From Hyparrhenia diplandra (lineage: Eukaryota > Streptophyta > Magnoliopsida > Poales > Poaceae), in assembly GCA_015847255.1 (NCBI GenBank), contig JADLZK010005563.1, positions 310,001 to 374,000 of the forward strand: DNA of 64,000 nucleotides, written 5' to 3'. A model generated the notes under the pieces. That model had not been told where the DNA came from, ran no database searches, and saw only the letters and a list, made by a program, of their open reading frames with translations. Of this stretch, positions 21,000-32,118 are shown in pieces. A program made the translations under genes and the position numbers. Numbering within the stretch: the stretch's first letter is position 1; every line of letters starts with the position of its first letter.

Positions 21000-23900
21000 T
21001 CCCGGCTGCGCAAGTGGTCGGATCAAGCCATCACCTTCGACCGGTCGGATCACCCTCGGCACATCCCAAACCGGGGGCTTATACGTTGGCGGTGGATCAA
21101 TCATTGCCAATACCCGGCTCACCAAGGTCCTCATGGACGGAGGAAGCAGCCTCAACCTCATCTACGAGGAAACACTCGACCTCCTCGGGGTGGATAAGTC
21201 CAAGATCCGCCCAGGAGGGCTGGCATTCAACGGCGTCGTCCTCGGCAAGCAACTGAAGCCCCTCGGGCAGATCGACCTGCCGGTCTGTTTCGGGGACCCC
21301 TCGAACTTCAGGCAAGAGACTCTCACTTTTGAGATCCTCGGGGTCCGGGGTACATACCACGCACTCCTCGGGCGGCCTTGCTATGCCAAATTTATGGCTG
21401 TCCCAAATTACACCTACCTCAAGCTCAAGATGCCAGGGCCGAAGGGTGTCATCACGACTGGCCCCTCACATCACCATGCATATGAGTGCGGCGTGAGAGG
21501 CGTGGAGTGCGCCGAGGCGCTCGCCATCGCCGAGGCACTCATTGCCGACGCAAAAAGAGCTTCGACGAGATCACGATCGAGCACGAGGCCAAGCGCCCAC
21601 GCTGGGAGCTTTGAGCCCTCCTCGGGCACCAAGAAGATCCCACTCGATCCCAAGCAACCGAAGGAGAAGGCTGTGACCATCGGCTTCGAGCTGGATCCAA
21701 AATAGGAAGCAGTGCTCGTCGACTTCCTCCGTGCGACGCCAAGGCGTTTGCGTGGGGACCCTCGGACATGCCGGGCATACCGGGGGATGTCGCCGAGCAC
21801 TCCTGACATCCGACCGGGCTCGAAGCCCAGTCATGCGGCGCTTGCGCCATTTGATGACGCCAAGCGGAAGATCATTGGCGAGGAGATCCGCAAGCTTCAG
21901 GAGGCCGGATTCATAAAGGAGGTATTCCACCCAGAGTGGTTAGCTAATCCTGTCTTAGTAGAGAAAAAGAATGGGAAATGGAGGATGTGTGTGGACTACA
22001 CTAGTCTCAACAAAGCATGTCCGAAAGTTCCCTTTCCTTTGCCTCGAATCGACCAAATTGTCGACTCCACCGCGGGATGCGAAACTTTGTCCTTTCTCGA
22101 TGCATATTCCGGTTACCACTAGATCAAAATGAAAGAGTCCGACCAGCTCGCGACTTCGTTCATAACACCCTTCGGGATGTATTGCTACCTCACAATGCCC
22201 TTCGGCCGAGGAATCTTTGGGGCTACGTATCGGCGGTGCATGCAAATCATCTTCGGAGAACTCATCGGGAGGATCGTGGAAGCCTATGTCGATGACATAG
22301 TGGTCAAATCCAAGAAAAGCTGCGGACCTCGTGGAAGACCTCGGGAAACCTTCGAGTGTCTAAACAAGAAGGGAGTCAAGCTCAATCCCGAAAATGCGTG
22401 TTTGGGGTCCCGGAGGAATCTTGGCTGGGCTTCATCGTCTCACAACGAGGCATCGAAGCAAACCCAACCAAGGTTGACGCAATCACGAAGATTGGGCCAA
22501 TTCCGAGACCTCAAAGGAGTTCAGAAGGTTATGGGCTGCACGGCTTCGCTAAGCGGGTTCATCTCCCGCCTCGGGGAAAGGGGCCTCCCCTCTATCGGCT
22601 CCTTCGCAAGGCGAGCACTTTCCTGGACCCCCGAGGCCGAAGAAGCCCTCGACAACCTCAAGAAGCTCGACTAGTCCACCGGTCCTGGTGCCGCCAAACC
22701 AGGAGAGACCTTGCTCCTCTCGTCCTTTGCCACTACTCGGGTAGTCGGCGGTGATCATAGTGGAGCGTCGGGAAGAGGGGCACACGTTGCCAGTTCAACG
22801 CCCCGTGTACTTCATCAGTGAGGTGCTTTCCGATACCAAGACTCGATACTCGCAAATGCAAAAAGCTGGCATGCGCCATCGTCGATGCGAAGAAGAAAAC
22901 CGCCATTACTTCCTCGCGCACCCGTCGCCGTGGTATCCTCATTCCCCCTCGGGGAGATCATCGAACCGAGAGGCCACGGGAAGAGTGGCGAAGTGGGCGG
23001 TGGAGCTCATGGGCGAGACAATATCATTCCTGCCTCGCAAGGCGATAAAATCTCAAGTCCTGGCCGATTTTGTGGCCGAATGGACCGATACGCAACTGCC
23101 CCCAGCCACAATCCAGGCCGAGTGCTGGACCATGTATTTCGACGGGTCCATGATGAAGACAGGTGCGGGGGCCGGTTTGCTCTTCATCTCACCCCTCGGG
23201 GTTCACACAAGGTACGCCATCCGGTTGTATTTCCCAGCCTCCAACAACGTCGCAGAATACGAGGCGCTGGTCAACGGTCTCAGGATCGCGGCGGACCTCG
23301 GGATCCGACGGTTGGAAACCGGGGATTCTCAAGCGGTCATTGACCAAGTCATGAAGGCCTCGGCGTGCCACGACCCCAAGATGGGCGTATTGCCAAGAGG
23401 TGCGCAAACTGGAGGAAAAGTTCCATGGGCTTGAGCACAAGCACACCCCAAGATGCTACAACGAAGGCTGCGGATGAACTTGCCAAGGTCGCTGCGACAC
23501 GAGGAGTTCCCGACGCGTTCTCCCGAGATCTCAACGAGCCTTCGGTTAAGTACACTCCCCGGGGAAATACCCTCGAGGGCTGGCGGAGACAACTCGGAAT
23601 GGACCGGGCCCGAGGCCATGGCAGTCGACGAAGCCCCTGACTGGAGAGAACCTCTATTGAAGTACCTCCACCGAGGAGAATTACCCGAGGATAAGACCGA
23701 AGCTCATGAGTTGGCGAAGGGCAAAATCCTTTGCGCTAATTGGAGACAAAAAAGAACTCTACAAGAAAGGAGCCTCGGGAATATACATGCGATGCATACC
23801 CTCGGCGGAGGGCAAAGATTTGCTTGAAGACACCCACCAAGGGGAGTGTGGCCATCATGCCGCCCCGAGGACTCTAGTCGGTAAAGTCTTCAGACAGGGC

Positions 23901-24875
23901 TTCTACTGGCCCTCGGCGATACGGGACGCGAATGAAGTCGTGCGCACCTGCGAGGGGTGCCAATTCTACGCGCGCAGGACTCACCTACCAGCACAAGCCC
24001 TGCAGACCATACCTCTGACATGGCCATTTGCAGTATGGGGGCTCGATATGATCGGTCCCCTGAAAAGGGCGCCAGGAGGGCACACTCATATCCTAGTCGC
24101 CATCGACAAGTTCTCCAAATGGATCGAAGCCCGAGCTGTGGTGAACCCTCGAACGGAGGAAAGCGGTGAAGTTCTTTACGAACATCATTTCCGTTTTGGA
24201 GTTCGAACTCCATCATCACGGATAACGGAACCAACCGTGAGAGAAAAAAGTTCCTCGACTTTTGTGATGACTACGGCATCGGGTTGACACATCGGCCGTG
24301 GCCCACCCAAGGACCAACGGTCAGTGGAGCGTGCCAATGGCATGATCTTACAAGGCCTCAAGCCAAGGATCTTCAACCGGTGAATCAGTACGGGAAGAGA
24401 TGGTACCGGGGAGCTACCGTCGGTTCTATGGAGCCTTCGAACAACAAAAAGTCGAGCCACGGGCTTCACCCCATTCTTTCTAGTCTATGGAGCCGAGGCG
24501 ATCTTGCCTGGACATTGAATATGGGTCCCCGGGCTGCGAGCCTACACCGAGCATGGCAACTAGCATGCAAGGCAAGATTCCATCGACCAAGTTGACGAGG
24601 CCCGAGACGTCGCGACTTCGAATTCAGCAAGATACCAGCAAGCTCTTCGGAAATATCACGCCAAGCGACTAAAGCCTCGGGAGTTCCAAGTCAATGACCC
24701 GTACTACTCAGGCTGAAGCAAGATAACAAAGGGCATCACAAGCTCACGCCACATTGGGAAGGGCCATATTTCATCGCCCGAAATACTAAGGCGGAACCTA
24801 CAAGCTGAAAACGAGAAGGGCGAAGTCTACTCCAACGCACGGAACATAGAACAGCTAAGTCGCTTCTACCCTTAA
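21000..24875 (+). pseudogene. Tat pol polyprotein: PR-RT-RH-aRH-IN, broken
   Basis: In order: an aspartic protease with the LMDGGSSLN active site (about 21130-21157); reverse transcriptase from about 21830 with NPVLVEKKNGKWRMCVDY, the stop at 22120-22122, FGRGIFGATY and the catalytic YVDD (22285-22296); a decayed first RNase H (about 22610-22900); a second, archaeal-type RNase H with YFDGSMMKTGAGAG, NVAEYEAL and GDSQAVIDQ (about 23135-23355); and an integrase with an HHCC zinc finger (about 23835-23970), the first catalytic Asp in WGLDMIGP (24045-24047), an ITDNGT-like second Asp (about 24220) and the C-terminal end near 24875. Frameshifts are frequent (near 21705, 22330, 22675, 23435, 23640, 24190 and after 24290). 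The polyprotein cannot be produced whole from this copy. Confidence 0.88.
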
Positions 24876-25377
24876 CTCCGCACAAGAAGTTAAACACCTA
24901 TGTTTTTCGTTCAATAAATGATCTACATCTTTTACGAAGAAAAACTTCTTGTGCATGCCTTAAGGGAGTCTTAGCCTCGTCCAGCACAAGACTAAAACTC
25001 CCTCGGGGACCCCCTCGGGGGACCCCCCTCCCTCTCGTTCTTTTTTCGAAACTTTTTTTCCAAAGAAAAAAGTTCTCCTGCGCACACTCGGATCGATCGT
25101 TTAAGGCTGCGAAGGTCGCACACGCACAAATCCTAAGTGAGGTAGCCGAGCCAAGCGGATCGCCCCCGGTGGCACCCGTGCGGACCACCCCCCAGTGGCA
25201 TCCATGCTCACTATCGTGCGAGCGGAGAAAGCGAGCGACCCGGCCACACAATAAACGAGAAGTTCGAGAGACGCAACACAATCATAAACGCACCTGCCTA
25301 GGTCCCAGGCCTCGGGTAGCACCATTGTTTATGCATACTTCTCTTACACACTTGACTTTTCATACAAGGGGAGATCA

Positions 25378-26540
25378 GGGGGCGTCACGAGCCTCGTCCA
25401 CCCGCGCTTCACGATCGGCCGCTGAAGCGACATCTGCGGAGGCAACATCCTCGGCGGCAGCATCTCCCGGAGCAGACGTCGGACCCATCGGCGCATCCTC
25501 GGAGGCGGCATCCAGCATCTCCGTGTCCGCCTCATAGCTTGACTCTATGGGGGAATACGGAGGGCACACCTCATCTTCAAAGAGAGAGGCCAGCCGTGTT
25601 GCAGCACCATCCACGGAGTCGTACAACTCCTTGGTCCTGGCGGCATCAGCAGCGGCCTTCTCGGCAGGGTCAGCCGCGTCCTCGACGTCGGAGCCAAGGA
25701 AGAAGCCACCCGCAACATTGTTCAGTACCTCGGGCGCCACCGAGAAATGCGAACAGAACACTGCCATACACGTCCGCACGCCAGTCCGGAAAGCGCTCCG
25801 GAGCTCGGACCTGAGGAAGCCGCCCACGGCGCTCAAGCGACTGCGAGCCGAGGGCCCAACCTCCAGGTTGTCCGCCCCGAAGCGGCGGATAAAGTCAGAC
25901 AGGGCCTCCTCCAGCTCCTGGTATGACTTCTGCTCCTGCTCCAGCCCACTGGCAAGCGTAGCCGCGGTCTCCACGGCCTCGGTCCGGACCTTCTCCGCCT
26001 CTGGCAACAGGCACCAAAGCGACGTCAACGAGATGAAGGGATCAAAGACAGTAGAACTTACCGAGGGAGAAGACGTACCTTGGCACTTCAGCTGCCAGCC
26101 CAGCGTCACGTTGTGCTCCTCCGCGAGCGACTTGTGGAGCTGGTCCTTCTCCTTTCTAAGGGTTTCCCCCTCGGACACCAGCTCCCCGATGCGGGTATTC
26201 AAGGCGTCGCACATCTCCGCCTGCTTCCTCGCCTCCTCCCGGGATCGGTCCCGCTCGTCATTGGCCTCCCCCAGGGCCTGGAGGGACTGCTTCCGAGCAT
26301 CCTCAAAATCTTGGCTCATCCGAGCCATCTCAGCCGCCATCTTGTCGGCCTCGGACCTGGCCTTGACGAGCTCTGCCGCCAAAGCCTGTCGCTGAGACTC
26401 CCTCTCCTCGGCGAGGGCAGTAAGCCGGGACGTCTCGCTCTGAGCCTGGATCAGCTTCACCCGCGTCTGTCCGAGGGCGTTCCAATTTAGAACGTTCCGG
26501 CGAAGGAGCTCGGACTTCTCGGGCGAATTGCCGGAGACTC
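25378..26540 (-). CDS. Antisense ORF of the Tat element, C-terminal coiled-coil exons
   Basis: The minus-strand frame extends from an acceptor-like GCAG near 26541 through RRNVLNWNALGQTRVKLI and a long heptad-rich segment with many Glu, Ala, Arg and Lys residues, to a stop near 25375-25378. The likely coiled coil covers about 26480-26070 and 25990-25880. A short segment around 26080-25995 (starting GTSSPSV) is probably an intron (GTACGT...GGCAG-type ends on the minus strand). Downstream come FIRRFGADNLE and an Asp/Ala-rich acidic tail. Similar coiled-coil proteins follow the PF04195 domain in grass proteins, so I infer this is the 3' half of one spliced antisense gene with 27630-29255. The intervening 26541-27629 segment would hold introns and small exons that I cannot place exactly. 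Confidence 0.6.
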
Positions 26541-27629
26541 TGCAACAGAGACACCACGGATTACGTCACACACACACAAAGACGGTGAAGCAGGGAATAG
26601 CAGCCAAGACACTCACCGCGTCAGCCTCCACGAGACGCCTGGTCAATGCGTCGCCAATCTTCGCAAGGCCGTCGGCGGCCCACTGGCGGATCTGCTCATG
26701 GGTTCTCCACGCCAGGACCTCGGGGACGATCGTCGATCACCACGGCGGCCGGACCCTCGGGCACGTCACCCAAGGTCAAGGGAGGACCACGGTGGGTTGG
26801 CTCCGTGGGAGTATCGCCTCCACCGGCAACTCCCGCGGCTCGGGGAACCCGGACCAATAAAAGTCCGGGGTCCCGGCTGGCGACCACGGGCACTGATCCT
26901 CACCATCGGCGAGGACGATGCCTGCCAAGGACCGCGCATCGACCGGGCGCATGAAGCGACGGGAAGTCGGGATTGTATCCCTCATGAACCCCGGATCGGC
27001 AGAAGCCGGCGCATGTGGGGGTCTCGTCTCCGCCGCCTCGAAGAGCTCCTCTGAGAAAACTCCCGGACGAAGGAGCTTGGCTCCTCGGGAGGGGCGGCCT
27101 CGTCGTGAGTCCCGGGCGCCGGCCGACGTCGCTTGCCCAGCCCGAGCCCCTCTAGGTCGATCACCATCGGTTTGGGTGGACGACCGCCATCGCCACCGGG
27201 GGCTTGCCCCACCTCGAAAGGGAAGTCTCGGCCGTCCGGCTCAGGCCCAATCCCTCCTGAGGCTCGGGGGCTGGCACCACGGGGGGGCCCAACGCGGATG
27301 GGGCAACGTCTTGGCGAGACGGCCCCCGGCTCTGAGCCCCGGCCGAGGCCTGAGCACTGGCCTTTAGGGCCTTCTTGGGGTGCAAGGTCAGAGTAAGGGC
27401 CCCCCGCTTCCTGAAGTCAAAGACGCGTCAGATAAAAGCCGCAAGATACTAGAAGAAAAGCCAACTACAAAGGCACAAAGGGACTCACGAGGCCCTAGGG
27501 ATCGCCTTGGGTGGGGCCGAGGGCACGGGAAGGCTGCGACCTGGGCGTTGCACTTGGCCTTGGGGCGGTCTCCTCCACGGTTCACATGCGCACGGGAGCC
27601 GAGTTCGGGACGGGGGCGTCACCGGCTCC

Positions 27630-29255
27630 TCACCCCCGAGCCACGCCTTGCGGCGCTGGAGCGTCCACGCCGGAAGGCGACGGCTCTTCCCGCCGGGCCT
27701 GGCCTTGTAGCGCCAAGGTACCCACATCGGGTAAAACCCTCGGGCCACCAGTGGTCCCCGGCTCTTCCCGCCGAGCTTGGCCTTGTAGCGCCGAGGTACC
27801 CACATCGGGTAAAACCCTCGGGCCACCAGTGGTCCCGGGGCCTCGGCTGGAAGGACCCTCGCTGGTCCCAGCTACCTCCGACACCTCGGGCTCGGGCTCA
27901 TAACGGAGCCCCGAGTAAGTCGGCAACCCCAGGGCTCGGTCCTGACGAGCCCCGAGCCGACCATCGTCCGACGAGTTCACGGCGAACTCATCCTTCTCCT
28001 CATCCTCGTCCTCCTCGGTGGTCGAGGTATCAGGCGACTGGCCCCGCCTTTGCTGCTCGGCCCGGCGATTGGCACGGGCCACATTCCTCTTCTTCTTCTC
28101 CTCCTTCTTCAACGCCCGTGCTCTCTCCCGCTCATTCTGAGCACGGTTCGCCGCCCGGCGCGCGGCGTCCAGATTGGGCACGGGCGGAGGAGAGTCGTGA
28201 TAATTCAAACGACCCTGCAAGAAGACGGAGTAAGGACCACCGCGGCGGCAGCATGGTGGCAACAAGACAATACAAGAACGCAGAAACCAAAGGGCGCTTA
28301 CCAAGGAGATGTACCCACGGGCGGGGCGCATAGGGATCTCCGGGATCTCGGACGGGGTATTGGACCCCAATGCCTCCTTCACCCTCTTGGCCAGGCCATC
28401 GGTGGAAAGCAGAAGGGAGGACATTCGAGACTCTTCAAGACCGGCAGCCGAGGAGGTCATCTGATACATGAGCAAAGGGCGAGCCATCAATGGCAACACC
28501 CGACGCCGATGAAAGGCAGCGACCACGGCCGCTGCGTTCACACCACCATCTCGGAGCCGCAGGATCGCCTGCCTCAGGCCCTCCAACCGAGGATGATCCG
28601 CCGAGGGAGGACCCCAGAACCACTTCTCCGGACGATGCTTGAGAACGCGCCCGGTGTACGCGGGAAGCGCATTCCCATCATTGCGGAGGTAGAACCACTG
28701 GTCCTGCCACCCCTTGTTGGAGGAGGTGAGCTTGGAAAGGATGTACCCATCAGCTCGGTTCGGCCTCGGCTGCTCTGATCGGACTTGGAGCGCGCAACCA
28801 CCAACGCGCAACGCCCTCCGCGGCGCACCCTTCGCCACCGAAGCAGTGGTAAGGTCCGCCTTAAAAAACCACAACCAAAGGTCCCAATGCGGCTCGATCC
28901 CCAGGAATCCCTCACAGAGGGTGACGAAGATGGCGGCCTGGGAGACCGAGTTTGGGGGCAGATGGTGAAGCTCAATGTCGTAGTAATGAAGGATCGTGCG
29001 GATAAACCGGCCCGCCGGCATCCCGAACCCACGCCGGTGAAGATCGATCAGGCTCACCACGTAGCCATCAGGAGGGTTAGGCTCCTCCTCGGTCCAATCC
29101 GGGGCTATCCACTCCGGCCGCTCGGTATTGGTGCGGGGACGAAGAAGCCCTTCCTCGACAAGGCGCTGAAGCTTCTCCTCCGTCGCCGACGTTCTCGGCC
29201 ATGGCTCGGCGTCGAGCACCTCCCTCGCGTTGTCGCCACCACCAGATTGCGCCAT
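27630..29255 (-). CDS. Antisense ORF of the Tat element, N-terminal part (gypsy-type transposon domain)
   Basis: The frame is open on the minus strand from ATG at 29255 to a stop at 27630, through a likely 87-bp intron at 28215-28301 (GTAAGC...TTGCAG on the minus strand). The intron is a multiple of three and has no stop, so either form is readable. The first 300 or so residues include PEWIAPDWTEEE, RFIRTILHYYDIELHHLPPN, DLWLWFFKADL and WQDQWFYLRND. This matches the family annotated in grasses as 'putative gypsy type transposon' (Pfam PF04195), known as the antisense additional ORF of Tat retrotransposons. The later part is charged and low-complexity, with an ERERARALKKEEKKK helix, acidic EEDEDEEKDE and a 26-residue tandem repeat. 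I chose 29255 over the longer upstream non-ATG extension. Its role in the element is unknown. It is the best-preserved coding sequence of this copy. Confidence 0.75.
   Translation of the reverse strand: MAQSGGGDNAREVLDAEPWPRTSATEEKLQRLVEEGLLRPRTNTERPEWIAPDWTEEEPNPPDGYVVSLIDLHRRGFGMPAGRFIRTILHYYDIELHHLPPNSVSQAAIFVTLCEGFLGIEPHWDLWLWFFKADLTTASVAKGAPRRALRVGGCALQVRSEQPRPNRADGYILSKLTSSNKGWQDQWFYLRNDGNALPAYTGRVLKHRPEKWFWGPPSADHPRLEGLRQAILRLRDGGVNAAAVVAAFHRRRVLPLMARPLLMYQMTSSAAGLEESRMSSLLLSTDGLAKRVKEALGSNTPSEIPEIPMRPARGYISLVSALWFLRSCIVLLPPCCRRGGPYSVFLQGRLNYHDSPPPVPNLDAARRAANRAQNERERARALKKEEKKKRNVARANRRAEQQRRGQSPDTSTTEEDEDEEKDEFAVNSSDDGRLGARQDRALGLPTYSGLRYEPEPEVSEVAGTSEGPSSRGPGTTGGPRVLPDVGTSALQGQARREEPGTTGGPRVLPDVGTLALQGQARREEPSPSGVDAPAPQGVARG
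27703..27858. repeat. 78-bp tandem repeat within the antisense ORF
   Basis: CCTTGTAGCGCC begins at 27703 and again at 27781, exactly 78 bp apart, with the following bases nearly identical. On the minus strand this encodes two 26-residue copies containing GTTGGPRVLPDVGT and LQGQARREEP, so the duplication keeps the frame. Confidence 0.9.
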
Positions 29256-30553
29256 GGGGGAGTGGATGAACAGGGAACAACGACCGCCGGCAACACCGCA
29301 CGCACGAGCACAAGGCAAGTGGAACTCTCCCACAATCTCTCCTTATCCTCCTTTCTATTTCCTAATTGCTGCAGCGAGAAGGCAAGGAGGCGATAGCAAG
29401 AACAAAGGAGCAACTGCACGCCGCCGCCTGGCGAACCCCAAATTTATAGGGAAGGGAAGGCAAACCGCCGGCCTGGGCAAACGAACCGACGCCTGGAATA
29501 AACGGCCCGCGATGGAACGGGAACCGCTCATCCAACGGCTCAGCCGCGCTGAGGAGCCGTCAATCAAGGGCATTAATGCACCTAGACGGCGCTCTCGATT
29601 ACTGCCCCTGACAAGAGCCACAGGGCCACGTCCCATCGGACTGGAACCGGCACGCCGCCTCGAGCGCGGCGAGGAGACGCCTCGTCTTCCATTCAGGGGT
29701 AAAACCATCCGGCCGTCCATATCCAGCAGGCGCCCGACCCTAAGGGGCAAAAAAGTCAGTCCGATGACGGTTCCTACTTCCGGTGGGAACCAAACGAGCC
29801 TCGGGCTGACGCACGTCAACGTGCACCTTACGTTCCAGAGGTTGCCAGGCTGGGCCCCCACGGGGTTTCTACAGTCGCCTCAGGATAACCCGAGCCAGGG
29901 ACAGGATGGAAATGCACAACCGGCTATACCCGGGCCCTCTGGGGCTCTGGATTTCCTGAACGTGTTTAAGACCCGCGGGTGCTGTTTATAGAGATGTCCC
30001 ATCCGTGGGAGGCCTACAGGCCCTCGGGGGTTGACCTGTCAAACCCCGGGATCTGCTAAACGGTCCGTAGGTTCTCATGGGGTGAATCCTAGATCACACA
30101 GCCGACCCTTGCTCCGGCGAGGGCACGGGCACCCCGCTTAAACTGACCCGCTACAACGCTCACCGGAGCATGTCACATTCGGCTTACAGGGCATTGTGGC
30201 ACGTCTCCCCTCCTCCTCCCTTCCAGGAGGGCGACAGAGGAGCGTATACTCAAAGTCGAGGAAGCCTGGGACGACCTTGCGCACATAAGCGCGGGCCTCG
30301 GGCCGCCCACGCAAAAACAAACAGACTCCGCACAAACAAGCGCAATATAGAGCTGTTTCGGCCTTGCCAGCGTGCGAGGTTTAAAAGACCTCGAAGGAAT
30401 CCGCCATTCCTCCGAGGCCTCGGGGGCTACACCCAACGGGTGCGCTCGCGCGCACCCATTGTAGACGAACCACCACGAGAAGAAACACCCAAAGGCGACG
30501 GGAGCGGCACAACCCGAGGCGAGTCCCACTCGCTCGGGGGGCTCCGGGGCTCT
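29256..30553. other. Tat internal region between the antisense gene and 3' LTR
   Basis: No conserved frame is recognised. The segment should hold the promoter and 5' untranslated region of the antisense gene; a minus-strand TATAAAT complement (ATTTATAG) lies at about 29441-29448, roughly 190 bp upstream of the antisense ATG at 29255. Just before the 3' LTR the sequence is G-rich (CTCGGGGGGCTCCGGGG), which may serve as the polypurine tract although it is not a pure purine run. Confidence 0.45.
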
Positions 30554-31871
30554 TGTCGGGGACCTAAATATCGGGCCCCGAGACATTCTCCACACACCGA
30601 GAATTTGCCGGCCCATTAGGGCCCGATAAAACCCAGCCTACCACCATCCTGCTTCAAGGGCGGCCCAACGAGGGCGACGGACCGGGCCAAGGAGCCACGG
30701 CGCATACATGAAGACGGAGCCGGCCCACGAGCGGCCCACAGGAGTCACCACGACGAAGGAGCTCGCTACGCTCAAGAAGGACAAGGTCAGGGACCTTTAC
30801 AAGACGGAGAACCAGAACGCTCCACGTCATCACCAGCCGACCCAGGGCTCGGACTCTACCCAAATCTCCGTCTCGCCCGAGGGTGACCTAGCTCACCACC
30901 CTCGGGCGCATGGACTCCGCCTCGCCCGAGGGTGGCCTAGCTCACCACCCTCGGACGAAAAATCTCCGCCTCGCCCGAGGGAGACCCAGCTCTCAATCCT
31001 CGGGCGAGGTGGCCCAACCCACTCACCCAGGGTCGCTGACCCCCGGGCATGGGAGGTTCCGTCTGGAGGAAGGGAAACAGCTGCATTTAATGCAGCTGCG
31101 CAGCAGACGAGGCGCCAGGGCCATCGATTACGCCCAGTCAAATCGGCCTGCCAAATCGCTCCCCAATCCAACTGATGGGACATAAAGCTGAACCGGTGAC
31201 GTATTACACCGCCCAGCACGGGAAAACAGGACAACCTTTGTTCATTCCCGAAACACCACCAAAAACGCCACGACGGGCGGACCCTCGGGCTCATGACACG
31301 CCACGACCAGCGTTCTGGGACCGCCCCTCGCCATGCGGTGTGAGGGACGCCTCACAATCCTCGAGGGGCGCGACGGGAATGGCACGTCCGCCATCGAATC
31401 GTGACGCGTGTCTTCATCAAACAACGCCCAAGCCAACCAACCCTCGGCCGCGCGCATGCAACAAGTGTAGCCTCGGGAATTAGCCACCTAGGCATCCACA
31501 TATGTAAACATTACCTCCCTCTTCCTACTATAAAAAGGGGAGTAATTCCCCATTAGCGGGGGATGGGGGGAAAAAAGAAAACGGAAATCAGAAGGGACAA
31601 CCACCACCACCACCACTACCACGATCGTGGGGCTTGAGACCAGCTTCTCTCCCTCACGCCGCTTGTAACCCCTACTACGAGCTCTCCTTTGAGCGCGAGG
31701 TAACACGAGCAGGACACCACCCGCTGGACGTAGGGCCCCGTCGGCCTGAACCAGGATAAACCCACTGGTCCGGTGTCCATCTTGCGCGACGCCATTTGGG
31801 GAGGAGGCACACGGCCTAGAAATTTTTATTGCCGGCACCCGAGGCACCCCAGGCTCTCGAAAACGCCGACA
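30554..31871 (+). repeat. 3' LTR of the Tat element
   Basis: It begins TGTCGGGGACC and ends GCCGACA, with the same order of CTCGCCCGAGGG-type repeats and TATA box as the 5' copy. It is followed immediately by the 5-bp target duplication CCCGC. Confidence 0.92.
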
Positions 31872-31992
31872 CCCGCCACGCAAAAAAAAAAAAACAAGAT
31901 GTGGCGGGGTATTTTCCGTGACGGGCAAAAAAAGTGCCCGTTACGGAAAAGATTGTGCCTGTGCTCGCAAAATCAATTCAGTACTAGTGAAA

Positions 31993-32110
31993 TAAAGTCG
32001 AGAATTATTTTGTTCAAGAGCTTATGCTCGTGGAAGGAATAAATACTGTGTTGGTTCAATTTTGCATTCACGTTCTTCTCTGTCCAGCACTCTGAGCTCT
32101 CTTAATCCTG
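31993..32110. other. Spacer continuing the sequence interrupted by the CACTA element
   Basis: Once the CACTA element and one AAA copy are removed, this joins the sequence at 16050. No coding signal is seen. Confidence 0.4.
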
Positions 32111-32118
32111 ATGACAAG

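Larger units (their letters stand above)
17139..31871 (+). mobile_element. Tat-lineage Ty3/gypsy LTR retrotransposon, 14.7 kb
   Basis: Two LTRs of nearly equal length (1317 and 1318 bp) begin TGTCGGGGACC and end GCCGACA, and are flanked by the exact 5-bp duplication CCCGC (17134-17138 and 31872-31876). The order is gag, protease, reverse transcriptase, RNase H, a second archaeal-type RNase H, integrase, then a long region with an antisense gene before the 3' LTR. The dual RNase H, the large size and the antisense ORF are known hallmarks of the Tat clade (Grande, Retand and RIRE2 relatives). gag-pol carries many frameshifts and at least one premature stop, so the copy is non-autonomous as read. 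It lies inside a CACTA element. Confidence 0.92.
16051..31989. mobile_element. Non-autonomous CACTA element split by a Tat retrotransposon
   Basis: The left end CACTAGTAC (16051-16059) and right end GTACTAGTG (31981-31989) are exact complements and are flanked by the 3-bp duplication AAA (16048-16050 and 31990-31992). Subterminal GTGGCGGGC motifs and their complements lie at 16070-16210, 16980-17138 and 31872-31950. Without the nested retrotransposon (17139-31871 plus one 5-bp target copy) the element is about 1.2 kb. Its core (about 16250-16910) is GC-rich, with a roughly 30-bp minisatellite and only compositional open frames, so transposition would need an enzyme from elsewhere. Confidence 0.88.

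Noticed and set aside
25547..28333. Long plus-strand frames (282, 317 and 130 codons)
   Set aside because: They are mirror frames of the antisense gene of the Tat element. The minus-strand reading has the conserved domain, coiled coil and intron.
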